A stretch of 64,000 nucleotides of DNA from Trichinella spiralis. Taxonomy: Eukaryota > Nematoda > Enoplea > Trichinellida > Trichinellidae. Within the stretch, counting starts at the first letter, position 1; the number at the start of each line of letters is the position of its first letter. This document shows positions 49,001-64,000 of the stretch, one piece after another. The translations under genes and the position numbers were made by a program. The stretch is taken from positions 12,727,223 through 12,791,222 of the forward strand of contig CM012954.1 of NCBI GenBank assembly GCA_000181795.3, read 5' to 3'. Below the pieces are notes generated by a model, which saw only the letters and a list, made by a program, of their open reading frames with translations, did no database searches and was not told where the DNA came from.

Positions 49001-49927
49001 CAGTCAAAAAAGTCGAATGAGAATGCTTTTTTCGTACAATCCAATCTGGACCAGATAAAGAATACTGTACACAGTAACTGTTGTTGCAATGGAAATTTGG
49101 TTGACGGCAATGAAAGTTTTAGGCTAGAAATGATTCCAGCAGTCGAGTAGATGATGTCAGCAATCTTCAATTTTCGTTTCCAGGTAGCAATATTGAAATT
49201 TGAGTTTAGTTGCATCAACATTTTGCATTAAAATAATTATTAGAAATGTCCACCAATGATTCTGTCGATGGAATAAGTGATGCAGAAAAGAACGATGTTC
49301 GAAATGGTCATTCATTTGAAGAATTGAAGAAATTGCAAGAAACATATCAGGTACGTTGTTATCGTTTTAGCTTGCTTATGTTTATTCAAATTGAAATTAT
49401 AATTATGCTAAATAGTTAATTAAATGTTGTTGAATGATGCTGATTGTCTTTTTAAAGAATCTTTCCGATGAAATGCAAGTGAAAAAAGCAAAATACAACG
49501 CGGTTGTTGTTGAAGAACAATCAGTATTGTTAGAATTGGAAAAAGTAATTTATTCAAATGAGTGAGTGAATTTTTTCTTCCCAATCGTATTGCTGTTATT
49601 TTGCAGGAAGTGAACGCGTTGCAGCAGGATGCGGAATTGAGTGAGTTGCAGGTTTCAAAATTGAACGATCAAGAATCGTTCTTGACGTCTCGATTCAACG
49701 ACATGAAACAACGAGATGAGCATGAACTGATTTGCATAATGGAAGAAACAGCGGAACGTATGAAATTAGCTGAGGAAACGTATCGAAAGGTTCGAGAAGA
49801 AGAGCAAAGTATCATCAGGATCAAAGATGATATTATGCTTGAGAATATTTGTTCGTTGAATGAAGCGAAAAGTTTGTTGAAGCTGAAATTATCATTTTCC
49901 AAGAAAAACGAAGCATCATCAAAGTAA
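46037..49927 (+). CDS. IFT81: IFT81, intraflagellar transport protein
   Basis: It starts with MEEMKFVISELNRPPYNQTL and LDALEPLQLLQLLSDTL, which match the N-terminal calponin-homology-like, tubulin-binding domain of IFT81. Exon 2 (VEVKPQTVTEVSLRVLEWL) and, after a 1.2 kb intron (46349-47529), exon 3 (KALAWILHRQNEVEQRLYLSKFLIPIKVPVDFLQD) complete it. The rest is coiled coil: ENLMEEFKELHKEFMKV, LKKLQETYQNLSDEMQVKKA and EVNALQQDAELSELQVSKLN, ending at a TAA at 49927. IFT81 pairs with IFT74 to carry tubulin into cilia; in nematodes only sensory neurons are ciliated. Exons between 48900 and 49260 join less cleanly, and the conserved middle block of vertebrate IFT81 is not evident, so the protein seems shortened or the model is incomplete there. 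Confidence 0.87.
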
Positions 49928-50148
49928 GCTTTGCAAAATAAAAAGCTTACATTTACAACAATAACATTTTTTGATGATATTCTTTTGTCTGTATTTTTTT
50001 ATTTGGAAAAACAAATTTATTCTTAATACAATGGTGAAATAATAATTGTAGAACATGAAAATGCTTTTTTTTAAAAATATGAAATAATCACCACTTTGAT
50101 GTGATTGTTTGTTTTTTTCACGAGTTGTTCTAATGTTAGCTCGCTTCT

Positions 50149-54178
<4,030 letters not shown>

Positions 54179-57100
54179 GTTTGTTTGTTTGTTAGTTTGC
54201 TTTCTTCGGATCGAGATGATCGTTGGTCTGCTACTGCTGGAACGCTTTTCAACTTACTCGAGACAACTGTGCATATGTGTGTGTATGTGCGTGTGTCTGT
54301 CACAATTTGGACCAGTTCAGCAATGGTTGGGACCGTTCAAAATGCAGATGACACTGGAAAGTGTCAAAGGATGACCTGGAGGCAGCCCAGGAAAAAGTCG
54401 ACTGTTGCGAATGACTGACAGTGAGTTTCAGCTGCCAGCGTGGTTGGTCTTGACAATGTTGTGCAAGGGGAAAATTTTAAGCAAAAAATGAAAATTTACC
54501 CATCAATTTAACTATTGCAGCTTGCATGCAACGATTCCACTTTGAATCGACCGAAAGTTGGAAAAATGTTCCAACTAGTGAGAACAATTGCTGTTTGGTC
54601 GTTTGAAATGGGCTTTTTATTAATTCATAATTTTTCTCATTACCAGTCAACATGCCTGATCAACAGAGGCTGCCGTGGAATAATGATGGCTGTTGCTTTT
54701 TGCCAAAGCTGAGCAAGCAAGCAAACAGAGTGTGTATTTTTATCTTTGATTAATTTGTGAAACTATTTTCAAATGACTGACGACTGTCGTCAACGTTTTG
54801 CTTTCGTAACAACATTCAGTGGGCATTTATGAAAATTCTTCTTCAATCTCTCTATCCGAACAATCACGAACATCCGCTGCAAAAACAGCCCATTCACACG
54901 TTGCATGTTTGTTTGCATAGTGTAGATTTGCATAATAATCGAAAAAAAATAAATGACATTAGTGTACGCAATTTTTTTGAAGGAGGGGGGCGGAGGGAGG
55001 TTTCTTTGATGTTATTTTTACAACGATGACAACATTTCTTTTGAAAAGAATTTCTTTTTCAAATTTTCTATCAATTTTCAAATTTCAATAGTAATTTCTC
55101 TTCCGCATGTTGAACAATTGCAAAAGGCAACTAATACCCAGTTGGCAATTTTGTTATTTCAATGATTGCTGTTTGTTTGTTGCTTGCATTCATCATGCCA
55201 AGCAAACATGCGATAAATGTAGTAGTATGTTCTTTGAATTGTGCGTGAAAAAGTGAAATCATCGAAATTTTCACATCTTTATTATACTGTTAACGCAATT
55301 TCTATATTTGAAATTAATCTAATATGTTTTTTTGTTGTTGTCGTAAAGTAAAGTTCAACGCTAAAATTAGCCAACATACAGTGAAAATTTTTTTTCAATG
55401 TTTGTTGAAAGGCTGCTGTTTTTGTTCCAGCAGCAGAAGAAAGCTAATATTATTTTACGTATATTGCAGATTTGAAATTGTAAATATATTTTTCTGTGCG
55501 TTAAAACAACTTCTACGTACTCCAATGCTAACCAATGTTATGTTTAAGTTCAGAAAAAAAGCAATTTTTCATTTTGCAATTTCAATAAGCAAGCTTCAAT
55601 TGATGCAAATTGTGCAGTGGTAAATTTGCTGTCATTAAATACTTTAGTATTGTTTTGAAAAAAGAAAGCAAATTTTTTTTTAAAAATATTTTCTCACTTT
55701 ACCATAGTATCTAATTAAAGATTCAAGGTGCGTTCGTTATAAGACAATTTGTTACGTTTTTGCTGTATTTTTTTTGACTTTATTTGCAAGTATTTTTCAT
55801 TTGGACTTTCAATGATTCGCTGTTGTCTTATTTTAATTCGACGCTGTACCGTATTTTTGCTCACTGTAAACACAAGCGCTGAACTTATAAAATTGATGGA
55901 AAACCATCACCCATCACCTCAGGCCATGCAGTTTAAACCGGACGGTTCAAAATTCAGACTTGATTAGCGCGAAATAGCACGCATTGATATTAATCGATTC
56001 AATTTTCATTTCTGCTATTTTTCTTATCTCTGTACACTGGACAAACTCATTAAAGTCAAATGCATATTTTTTTGCCAAATGAATTATAATTTAAATAATA
56101 AATTAATAATTTTTCATAGCACGAAATTTATTTAAATAAAAATATACTGTTCTGATGAAAGACAAAATTTTCCGCATCATTCATAAATGGAAAATTTTCC
56201 AATCGGCTAAACTGATAGCTAAATTTCAACTGTTGATTGTAAATTCTATTCGTAGAGTACTTGGAATAATTTGCAAATGTATTTCATTAGTGCTTTCGAC
56301 TATACGAAGCGTTTCTGAAATGCCAAACAACTGCAAGTCCATTTGTTGAATTCAGTAAATGTAGCTGTGGAAATTTGCTTGAAAATTTTTCATACTGTAA
56401 AAAAGACCATTTTACATATCTCAAATTGCTTCATTTGTTGTAAATAAATGACTCTTAAGAAATAATTTACAACGAAATAACTTTTGATCTATTTATTATC
56501 ATAATTCTAGTTTTTCAAATTAAGCCTGTTCATTCATTGCTCTTAAATTACTGATTATAAGAAAACAATGTTTTCAATTACATATGATTTTCTGGAAAAT
56601 GTTTCGAACCAGTTAGCATTTAATTACTGATATTCAGTCCTCATATATTTGTTCATATACGAACATTCAAACGAGCTTGATGAATTGAAATTAATTTCTA
56701 TATTAATCATGTTTTTCATTCTGTCATGTAAAATGCAATTGGAATACGCATCGGAATTTGTAGCGCTCTATATGCACTATGAATTTAATATAAATTTATA
56801 CATTCATATACTGTTCCAAATTGAAAATTAATTTATTCGACTTACGGGAAAGTATTTCACTATTTGCATAACTCATTCATTTTACTATTTTACTAATTTT
56901 CAGTGTCATGGTCAGTTATGCAGTGCATCGTCATTGCTCAGCAAGTGCTATTCATAAGGACGACTTTCTGACCAGCGCTAAGAAGGGGAAGATGGATCTA
57001 CTCAACGATCTGAAGACGCTGAATGAGGGAAGTTGCATTTTTTGTTTGTTTGTTTGTTTGATCGTTGTTACTGTAAAATACAGATGAAAATCAATATTGA

Positions 57101-57365
57101 ATTTATACTTCAATGAGATTATTTTTCGATTATTTCTTTCCTAATCGTTGTATTCTGAGTTTGAATGCAAATCATGAAATTCAACGTCTCAAAGCATACA
57201 GCAGACAGATTTCTTATTCAAAAGGGAAATTTTCTCTAAGACAATATGCTTCGCAAATCATATAATAGCGTGTTAATAATTATATCTGTGTGTTATTTGT
57301 TATAATAATTGTTCTAGTTAGACAGCGATCAGACATTTGAATAGTTCCTACGCAATTCATTTATT
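54179..57365. other. Gene-poor region between TMEM245 and the right repeat arm
   Basis: AT-rich DNA with a G-rich patch at about 54982-55000 and many short chance frames. TMEM245's promoter lies at the left side. The only coding-like piece is the segment at 56905-57025, listed separately. Confidence 0.5.
56905..57025 (+). pseudogene. Orphan exon-like segment
   Basis: A TTTTCAG acceptor (56898-56904) is followed by a GC-richer open stretch containing MVSYAVHRHCSASAIHKDDF and then LTSAKKGKMDLLNDLKTLNEG, before the sequence turns AT-rich. It reads like a true coding exon, but no partner exons are seen on either side. It lies just outside the right repeat arm and has no counterpart beside the left arm. 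It is probably a displaced or leftover gene fragment. The protein is not recognised. Confidence 0.35.
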
Positions 57366-60300
57366 CGAGAAACTTCGAGCACCATGCTAGATAGAAGTTG
57401 AACACTGCCGACGGCATTTTACTGAAAGCTTTTTGTGCCATTCATATCCGGAAGCGATTTCCTATATGCAGCTCTGTTTATTCTTGAGCGATTATTATAT
57501 AATTATTTGCTTAAGAATTACCGTCTAACTGCTGCGCTAGGCAATTATTCATTTTTGGTGTTTCACTTCAACGAATATGGTTGTGTATATTTGGCTGAAG
57601 ATACGATCAAATCAATGACCAGAGGATGGATAATTTCACGGCTCTATGTTTGTTTCATTCCTCATCACCAGCATGCCATTTCTCAGGTATGAAGGTTTAC
57701 ATCTTTGCTGGCTTTAACTTACTTTTCTTTCTTTCAAACACTTGTTGTCCTTTTTTTTCTCAGTTGATGTTATTGCTTAAATTTTAACTTTTTTATATGA
57801 AATAATAAGATATAATGAAGTTTAAATGATGCAGCAGTTTGATGCGACAGCTCCTATGATGTCACTTTGTGAAAAACGCTAATACTTAAAAGTGTACTTT
57901 TTTCCCATCATTCGAAAATACCTTCACCTTTACAGACGTCAATACTGATAAATTTAAGACAGCGGCTGATAATTATGCGCGTTGGTTGGGTGAAGGAAGG
58001 CGATACCCTTTTTAACAGCAATTACCTTCCCCATCATGCTAATTCCACGTCCTGCCATTTTCCATTATTTCCCCGATCAGTCCCTCCTTACTGGCGACGT
58101 CCATCATTGAGCTATTAAAGGCTCCAAGAAAAACAGGGACCACCCTAATTTGTAGATAATTCCCACTCCCCCTCCTCCCTCCCCCCCCCCCACCAAACGC
58201 CATTTTTACTGGAACGGAGAACGTTCAGTCATTGTGGCCTCAGATGAACCATAACATCCTTCTCAACTAATGTACATCCCTGATTCTTTCAAATAGAAGA
58301 GAGCAATAATTCCAAATAGCAGAACTTTATATCAACTCTAACAGTAACTATTCATTTCAGGTTTGAAACTGAACCACGGATGTGTTTTTTCTTCATTTTA
58401 ATTTGTATTCTACATTTGACAATTAGCACTACACTATTTCTATTGTAATGTTTACCATGAAGAGTTTCCACTTCTACCTAAAGTAATTTTAAATCTCAAA
58501 ATTTATCACGTATTTTATTCCTCATCTACTAAAAGCAATTTATTATATTTTGATTCTTTTTTATAGCAAAAATATATTTCATGCTGTGTAATTGATAGCA
58601 TCCCATCATACTTTCAAGTAGATATGCTCAGTTAACGCAATTGCATTTGAAATTATTATTTGTAATTTCCATTGCTTCTGGTTAACGGATTTTCATCTAA
58701 TTTTAGTGAAATAAATTTGCATAATGATGCCATTTCATATAATGTGAGATGTGTAAATAAAAACGTAATAGCAGTCGTCATTTAATATAGTTGTTTGCTG
58801 AACGTAACACTAAGCTATTACGGACGAAAAATTAGGTTGTTTCACCTGAGGTAGTGGAATGTTGATTTGCATTATTTACTTATTGCCCTTCTGCTTCAGA
58901 GCACTGCATTCATATTTAGTTACTCAGTTTATTGTCATGAACGCACGTTGTCAAGTAGAATTCTGCTCTTCAGTCCGGTCTTTGAATGCGCAGTTACTTA
59001 CATTTGATATTGTGCTGAGGGAATTGCATGCTTGCCCTTTACATGACATTGCAAATGTCCATCCCCATTAAAATTACTCTTCTTTCAGTTATTCTTACTA
59101 AATGCTGAATGGGAACATGTACGTATTTGAGCTGCTTATTTTGAAATATTTACAATAATACAATTCTGTTTTAGAATTTAAAGATTTCTATATTTCCATC
59201 GAGCGATATGAAGCAACGGGATTGCGGAAAGTAATTCAATGAGACAGCTATGCAGCATAAAGATTCTGATAGAGTTTTTTTGAAGTAATGCTTAACTTTT
59301 GGTTCTGAAAATATGAAATTGAACAGCAATTTCAAATACACAGAAGTTTCAGTTTATTAATTTTAAAAGATTCTATAATAATAATAATAAGATTGTAGGT
59401 TAGCGGCAGCATTTGCACTATATCACTTTGATCCCAACTGTAGCGTCGACATTAACTCGTCATGTAAGTATTATCATAGATCGGTTGCTCATAATCCCAA
59501 TGTTTTATATTCGAACATTATTTTTGAAATATAATTTTTTAGAGCTAATATAAACTGCCCTACCTAACTGCTGACTGACTGCTCCCTTCCCTTCACTGAT
59601 TGAAAAAGGTAAGCAATGCCATAATGTCACTACTATTTGGATAACTTTACGTACTATTCGTATGAATTCAAAATAAGAATAGTCTTTTCCGTAATGTTTT
59701 GTTAATTCTCACTGCTACAAGTTAACGGATTTTCATGTAATGTTAGTGAAATAAAATTGCATACGAATGAAATTTCACATAATATAAGGTGTGTAAATAA
59801 AAGCGTTATAACATTACGTATACAGCATGTTCTTGATAATTATATTACTGCGCTATAGCTGAAGGAGAATTAGGTTGCTCTGCTTGGGGCAAAGTAGTCT
59901 ATATTATTTGCATAATTTACTTACTGCACACCATTGCAGAGTACTTCGTTCGTATTTAGTTGCTCCGTTCAATGCAATGTCAACAGGCGTTACGTGGTCA
60001 ACTATAATTCCGCTCTTTTATACCCTCTATGAAGAAGCAAGCAGTAAGTCACATTCGGTATTGTGGTGCGGGTACTTTATGCATGTTATTTGCATGACTT
60101 TACAAATAAGGTGAACGCAAACTAATGGGGGTATCTCCATTTATATTTTTATTGCTAATTTTCAGATACTCAAACCAAATACTGAATGCAAGTTTTTATT
60201 ATATTCAGATATCATTAATTCAGTTTTAGTATTTAGAACATTTCCCATTTGCATCAATCAATATGGAGCCGCAACATAAAAAGGTTGTAAATGTGTAAAC

Positions 60301-61801
60301 ATTTCATTATTTGACTGTCACTTTTTTTATATGTGCCCAACGAGTAAGTAATGCAGTAATGTTACTGTTGCGTTTATGACTCCATTGCAAATTTTATGAA
60401 CTGAAAATACGATTTGTATAGAAGCTTATAAGAAACAGCCATATTATAAAAAGTAATTGAAGACGAATAACAGTGCATCAATCATTTTCAAATTCTATTC
60501 ATTTTCTAGTTTAATATTTTATTTGTTTACTTATTTAACATTTTTAGTTTATCTCCTTGTCGAGTTCTAATCCATACCGTCCTCTTTGCCTGTGTAGTGC
60601 GTCAACAGTAAGTATTTTTGTGGTTTTCGTTTTTCCCTAAGATACGTCAGAGCAATCAAGCAGTTTTCGTTACCTTATGCCTAATTCCTACTACTATGTT
60701 CGTTCGAGTTAGTATAAATGTGTTGAAGACAGGATATGACAAAAATTAGTAATTTAATGAATCTTTTCTTAATAGCAATGGCAAAAAAGAATGGATGCCT
60801 TTTTTCCTTAGAACAAAGAAAAAGAACAACAAAACAAAGAAAAAGAGAAAAAAAAAAGTAGAGTTGAAAGCTGCCAGCCATAAAGAACTGTTGTGGGCAA
60901 GCAGATGAAGAAGAAACGTAAAAAGTCATCCACCTCATCCTTTCCAACAGTATCTCACAGATAAAACTTACTGTAGTAGATCATAAAAAAATGGACGCGA
61001 GCAGCTCAGTGATCAAAACAAAACAAAAACAGAAAAGAAACAAACTGTATATATGTATATTAATACGACACGCATGGGATACTGTTGTTCGGTGTGGCAT
61101 TCAGGAAGATTTCAATACGTCCCGAGACGACACACGAGAGCTGGCGCTGCTGGTGGGACGAGAGCCAGCAGGGCGCGGTTTGTCCTCGCCTGGAACCGCG
61201 CTGGCGTTGTCGGCAGCGTCGTTAACTGAGCCGCATCGTTTACGACTGTTGTCGCGTCGCTAGACGTGCCTGCCGCCCTCTCTGCCACGCCCAGCTTCGC
61301 CATGTCTGCGTATGTGAGACGCTTCCGATCGGCAACTTTCACGCTGTTTTCAGTCGCCGTCTCTTCGTCATTGTTGCTGTTGTGAACTTTCTTAGCTTTC
61401 GACGTCTTGGCATTATCACTTGTACTGCCGCCGCTGTTGATCGTCCACCTGTAAATGACCAATTTGTACAACTGATTAGTTTTATCAGTGGCTGCTATGT
61501 CTCTGACCACGCTGGTACGTTTAGTTGTCGATGAGTACATTCTAAATGTGGCATCGCAGTGTTGATTCAGTAAGTGCATGTTTTATTCATAATAATTCCT
61601 AATAATAATCATATTAAAGAAGTACAAAGTCTCACCTGATGATGAACCGCGTTAGTTTGGTTCGCCGTCTTCTCAGTGTAGTTTTACTGATTATGAATTG
61701 TAAGTAATTTATATTTGTTGTCATTGAAGCATATTATGAAGTCCTTGGTGATGCTGCACCGTGATAATGGAAGTTGGTCATATTATTTTTGAAAGCAATG
61801 G
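57366..61801. repeat. Right arm of the large inverted repeat
   Basis: This is the reverse-complement partner of 1-4925. Homology starts near 57366, where a short AACTTC-rich stretch matches the reverse complement of 4880-4925, and is strong from about 57400. It runs to 61801, opposite the window's left edge, and presumably further. The arm is about 400-500 bp shorter than the left one. It contains two diverged copies of a unit of about 1.04 kb; compare 58681 and 59721, both beginning GTTAACGGATTTTCAT. No open frame beginning with ATG in the arm looks like a functional gene. Confidence 0.85.
61112..61579 (-). other. GC-rich Ala/Ser-rich reading frame, right arm copy
   Basis: This minus-strand frame of about 155 codons begins at an ATG at 61579. 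It shares KVADRKRLTYADMAKLG with the left arm copy at 371-659. The first 45 codons are also found in the downstream tandem unit (about 62356-62485, minus strand). The middle is Asn/Ser/Lys-rich and probably disordered. There is no signal peptide, membrane segment or recognisable domain. Whether it is expressed is unknown, and the two arms end in different frames. Confidence 0.3.
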
Positions 61802-62345
61802 ATTAGAGTCGGTATCCTGCCACTGTCGCAGTTGGAATTAGCATCTGCGTTATCACAAACGGTATGTGCTATATTTATTGTTCATCACAACAGATTATGT
61901 TAACACAATTAATTTTGGTTTCTGAATATATCTTGCCACAGTGATAGAATGATTTGTTGTGAATGCGTTCCAAGGGTGGTATGAAAAACCTGTATTGAGT
62001 TCTTGCTAGCAATGGATTACGTTAAAACTATCGAAGACGTGAAATTTGTACTGATGGCTCCCATGTTGGTTGAATTGGCTATGAAGGCGTTCCACACAGC
62101 TCACAATGCTGATGTATGTTGAAAACGAAAAGTATTTTTTGAGACAACATTAAATGCCAACCATCGAATTAAGTAAGTTGTAAATTTCTATACTATATGA
62201 GGCAATGAGATGCACTGTTATTTGTCTTGAATTACTTATAATTTGGCTGTTTCATATATTATTTCATTATTGTGCTGAGATGCTTTGCAGTGCCATGCTT
62301 TTTCATTCAAGAACTCAATCAGCAATGGATACAATCCGCACTGTT
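61440..62345. repeat. Tandem unit 1 (about 910 bp)
   Basis: This is the first of two head-to-tail units. Matching points include 61439 and 62348 (GTTGATCG), 61806 and 62711 (GAGTCGGTATCCTGCCA), 62012 and 62928 (ATGGATTACGTTAAAACT), and 62158 and 63069 (TGCCAACCATCGAATTAAGT). Its first 360 bp overlap the inverted-repeat arm, so the arm and the tandem array share sequence. Confidence 0.85.
62012..62113 (+). pseudogene. Exon-like segment in tandem unit 1
   Basis: An open stretch of 34 codons, beginning MDYVKTIEDVKFVLMA and ending KAFHTAHNAD, lies between a TTGCTAG acceptor and a GTATGT donor. Codon content and the splice signals look genuine. The copy in unit 2 (62928-63031) is two bases longer, which disrupts the frame. 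A second segment in unit 1 (62291-62421) is open too (TIRTVDRSPGNDQFVQLISF) between GCAG and GTACGT. They may be pieces of one duplicated, decaying host gene. The gene is not recognised. Confidence 0.4.
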
Positions 62346-63242
62346 GATCGTTCACCTGGAAATGACCAATTTGTACAACTGATTAGTTTTATCAGTGGCT
62401 GCTATGTCTCTGACCACGCTGGTACGTTTAGTTGTCGATGAATACATTCCAAATGTGGCATCGCAGTGTTGATTCAGTAAGTGCATGTTTTATTCATAAT
62501 AATTCCTAATAATAATCATATTAAAGAAGTACAAAGTCTCACCTGATGATGAACCGCGTTAGTTTGGTTCGCCGTCTTCTCAGTGTAGTTTTACTGATTA
62601 TGAATTGTAAGTAATTTATATTTGTTGTCATTGAAGCATATTATGAAGTCCTTGGTGATGCTACTCCGTGATAATGGAAGTTGGTCATATTATTTTTGAA
62701 AGCAATGGATTAGAGTCGGTATCCTGCCATTGTCGCAGTTCGAATTAGCATCATTGCGTTCTCACAAACGGTATGTGCTATACTTATTGTTCATCACAAC
62801 AGATTATGTTAACACAATTAATTTTGGTTTCTGAATATATCTTGTCACAGTGATAGAATGATTTGTTGTGAATGCGTTCCAAGGGTGGTATGAAAAAAAA
62901 CCTGTATGTATTGAGTTCTTGCTAGCAATGGATTACGTTAAAACTATCGAAGACGTGTGAAATTTGTACTGATGGCTCCCATGTTGGTTGAAGTGGCTAT
63001 GAAGGCGTTCCACGCAGCTCACAATGCTGATGTACGTTGAAAACGAAAAGTATTTTTTGAGACATTAAATGCCAACCATCGAATTAAGTAAGTTGCAAAT
63101 TTCTATACTATATGAGGCAATGAGATGCACTGTTATTTGTCTTCAATTACTTTTTATAATATGGCTGTTTCACATAAATTATTTTATGGATAATGTTGTG
63201 CTAAGATTCTTTTCAGAGTTATGCTTATTTATTCAAGAACTC
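62346..63242. repeat. Tandem unit 2 (about 900 bp)
   Basis: The second unit is about 95 percent like unit 1 by eye. It ends at about 63242, where the homology to unit 1 stops and an 18S rRNA fragment begins. A 60-base module in it (63117-63175) also occurs inverted at 60425-60483 and again at 1375-1435. Confidence 0.85.
62928..63031 (+). pseudogene. Disrupted copy of the exon-like segment, unit 2
   Basis: This has the same sequence as 62012-62113 apart from a few substitutions and an extra TG after GAAGACG, which shifts the frame into an early stop. The flanking acceptor and donor are kept. Confidence 0.45.
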
Positions 63243-63243
63243 A

Positions 63244-63325
63244 ATTCCATTGCAATTGTTTCCCTTGAACGAGGAATTCCCAGTAAGCGTGAGTCATTAG
63301 CTCGCGTTGATTACCGCCCTGCCTA

Positions 63326-63361
<36 letters not shown>

Positions 63362-63465
63362 ATTGGATGGTGTTTTGACTGGCGCCAGTAGTCGGATATG
63401 TATTCGGCTTCTCGCCGGGACATTTCCCAAACCAAATCATTTAGAGGAAGTAAAAGTCGTAACAT
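63244..63465 (+). pseudogene. Fragment of the 3' end of 18S rRNA
   Basis: This matches the last part of eukaryotic 18S rRNA: TGCAATTGTTTCCCTTGAAC, GTACACACCGCCCGTCGCTA, the decoding-site helix (helix 44) region with CTTCTCGCCGGGACATTTCC, and GAGGAAGTAAAAGTCGTAAC. It stops there, without the final 35 or so bases including the usual AAGGTTTCCGTAGGTGAACC. Universally conserved positions are changed (for example TACCGCCCTGCCTATTG for TACGTCCCTGCCCTTTG), and the variable loop is altered. It is therefore a decayed fragment and not part of a working rDNA unit. Confidence 0.85.
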
Positions 63466-63620
63466 TCTTGTAAGTTATTGTCATTCTTGTTCGTAAGTCT
63501 TGGCTCGTCATTTTTGATTGATATTGGGCTTTCATTTTTTGTATAATTTAATTTTTTCCAGTTTTATTTGAACTTTTTCAGCATTTATTGGCATGGCTGA
63601 ATCATAAGTTTGCATTTCAG

Positions 63621-63734
63621 GTGTTGTGGATCGCCGTCAGCTGTTCCAATCGTTCTGTAGGGAAGTTCAATCCTTTCTAGTTCAAAGGTTCGATGGATGG
63701 ATGGATGGAGTTTCTTTGCATCTAAGAGGACCAG
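63621..63734 (+). other. Exon-like segment near the right edge
   Basis: A TTTCAG acceptor and a GTAAGT donor flank an open stretch reading VVDRRQLFQSFCREVQSFLV and then QRFDGWMDGVSLHLRGP. It contains a short GGAT repeat. It is a possible exon of a gene that runs off the window, or a chance frame in repeat DNA. No domain is recognised. Confidence 0.3.
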
Positions 63735-64000
63735 GTAAGTAGTGTTGTCGAACTGTTTTAGTCTGCACACTTTCTGTTTGGTTTTGAACCTTGAGTGAGG
63801 CTCACTCCGTTGGTTTCAGGTAAGTTCTTTGCATGGATGGAGTTCTCATTCTGGTTGCATAATATGAACTCCATCTAAACACCCAGATAATTTTCATCAA
63901 AACAAACCCTGGCATTAAACGTGAACAATGGAATGTAATATGCAAGATTTGGCATTGACTAAGGCTGACGAGGCAACGCATTTTACTAAGGGATGGGTAT
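63735..64000. other. Right edge, unassigned
   Basis: Sequence with a second GGATGGA motif and a TTTCAG followed by GTAAGT at about 63815-63826. No gene or RNA is recognised. Confidence 0.4.

Noticed and set aside
55324-55623. 99-codon Cys/Phe-rich frame
   Set aside because: Low-complexity AT-rich translation with no splice context or homology.
63244-63465. Functional 18S rRNA gene
   Set aside because: Only the last 220 bp or so are present, the true 3' end is missing and invariant positions are altered.

Overview
The window looks like nuclear DNA of a clade I nematode, most likely a Trichinella. It is AT-rich and gene-dense, with short introns ending in TTTCAG. The genes are animal orthologues with compact exons, and many start codons sit a few bases after a splice acceptor, as expected where spliced leaders are added in trans. 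The strongest pointer to Trichinella is an intronless, bacterial-type sugar 3-dehydrase: larvae of this genus cap surface and secreted glycans with the 3,6-dideoxyhexose tyvelose, a sugar otherwise typical of bacterial O-antigens. The species assignment is inference.

Layout. Bases 1 to about 4925 and about 57366 to 61801 are two arms of a large diverged inverted repeat; the left arm runs off the window. They enclose about 52 kb of mostly unique, gene-rich DNA. On the + strand come NMD3 (6312-8768) and an ATGL-like patatin lipase (9839-11254). A long minus-strand block follows: an intronless GC-rich GT31 glycosyltransferase (13479-14645), an unrecognised multi-pass membrane protein (15873-17495), IVNS1ABP (BTB-BACK-kelch, 18303-22142), a nine-finger TFIIIA-like zinc-finger protein (23474-25779), CLASRP (26083-29393), ATXN3 (29574-31343) and KCTD3/SHKBP1 (32522-36457). 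Then, on +, come the sugar dehydrase (38155-39510), glycogen phosphorylase (40402-45358) and IFT81 (46037-49927), and on -, TMEM245 (50149-54178). Bases 54179-57365 have no convincing gene except one exon-like segment near the repeat boundary.

The right end (61440-64000) is a repeat-rich tract. It holds two tandem units of about 910 bp carrying splice-flanked exon-like segments (one disrupted in the second copy), a decayed fragment of the 3' end of 18S rRNA, and a further exon-like segment.

How the genes relate. Most are unconnected housekeeping genes: ribosome export, lipolysis, glycogenolysis, splicing regulation, deubiquitination and cilium assembly. ATXN3 and CLASRP lie 180 bp apart on one strand with acceptor signals at both starts, and could be one operon. 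The sugar dehydrase is the most notable gene. It has His in place of the PLP lysine, as in 3-dehydrases, and lacks the iron-sulfur cysteines of the CDP-sugar enzyme E1, so it resembles the GDP-sugar enzyme ColD. Together with the GDP-mannose 4,6-dehydratase that animals already use for fucose, plus a 4-ketoreductase, such an enzyme could give GDP-tyvelose. That route is a proposal, not something the sequence proves.
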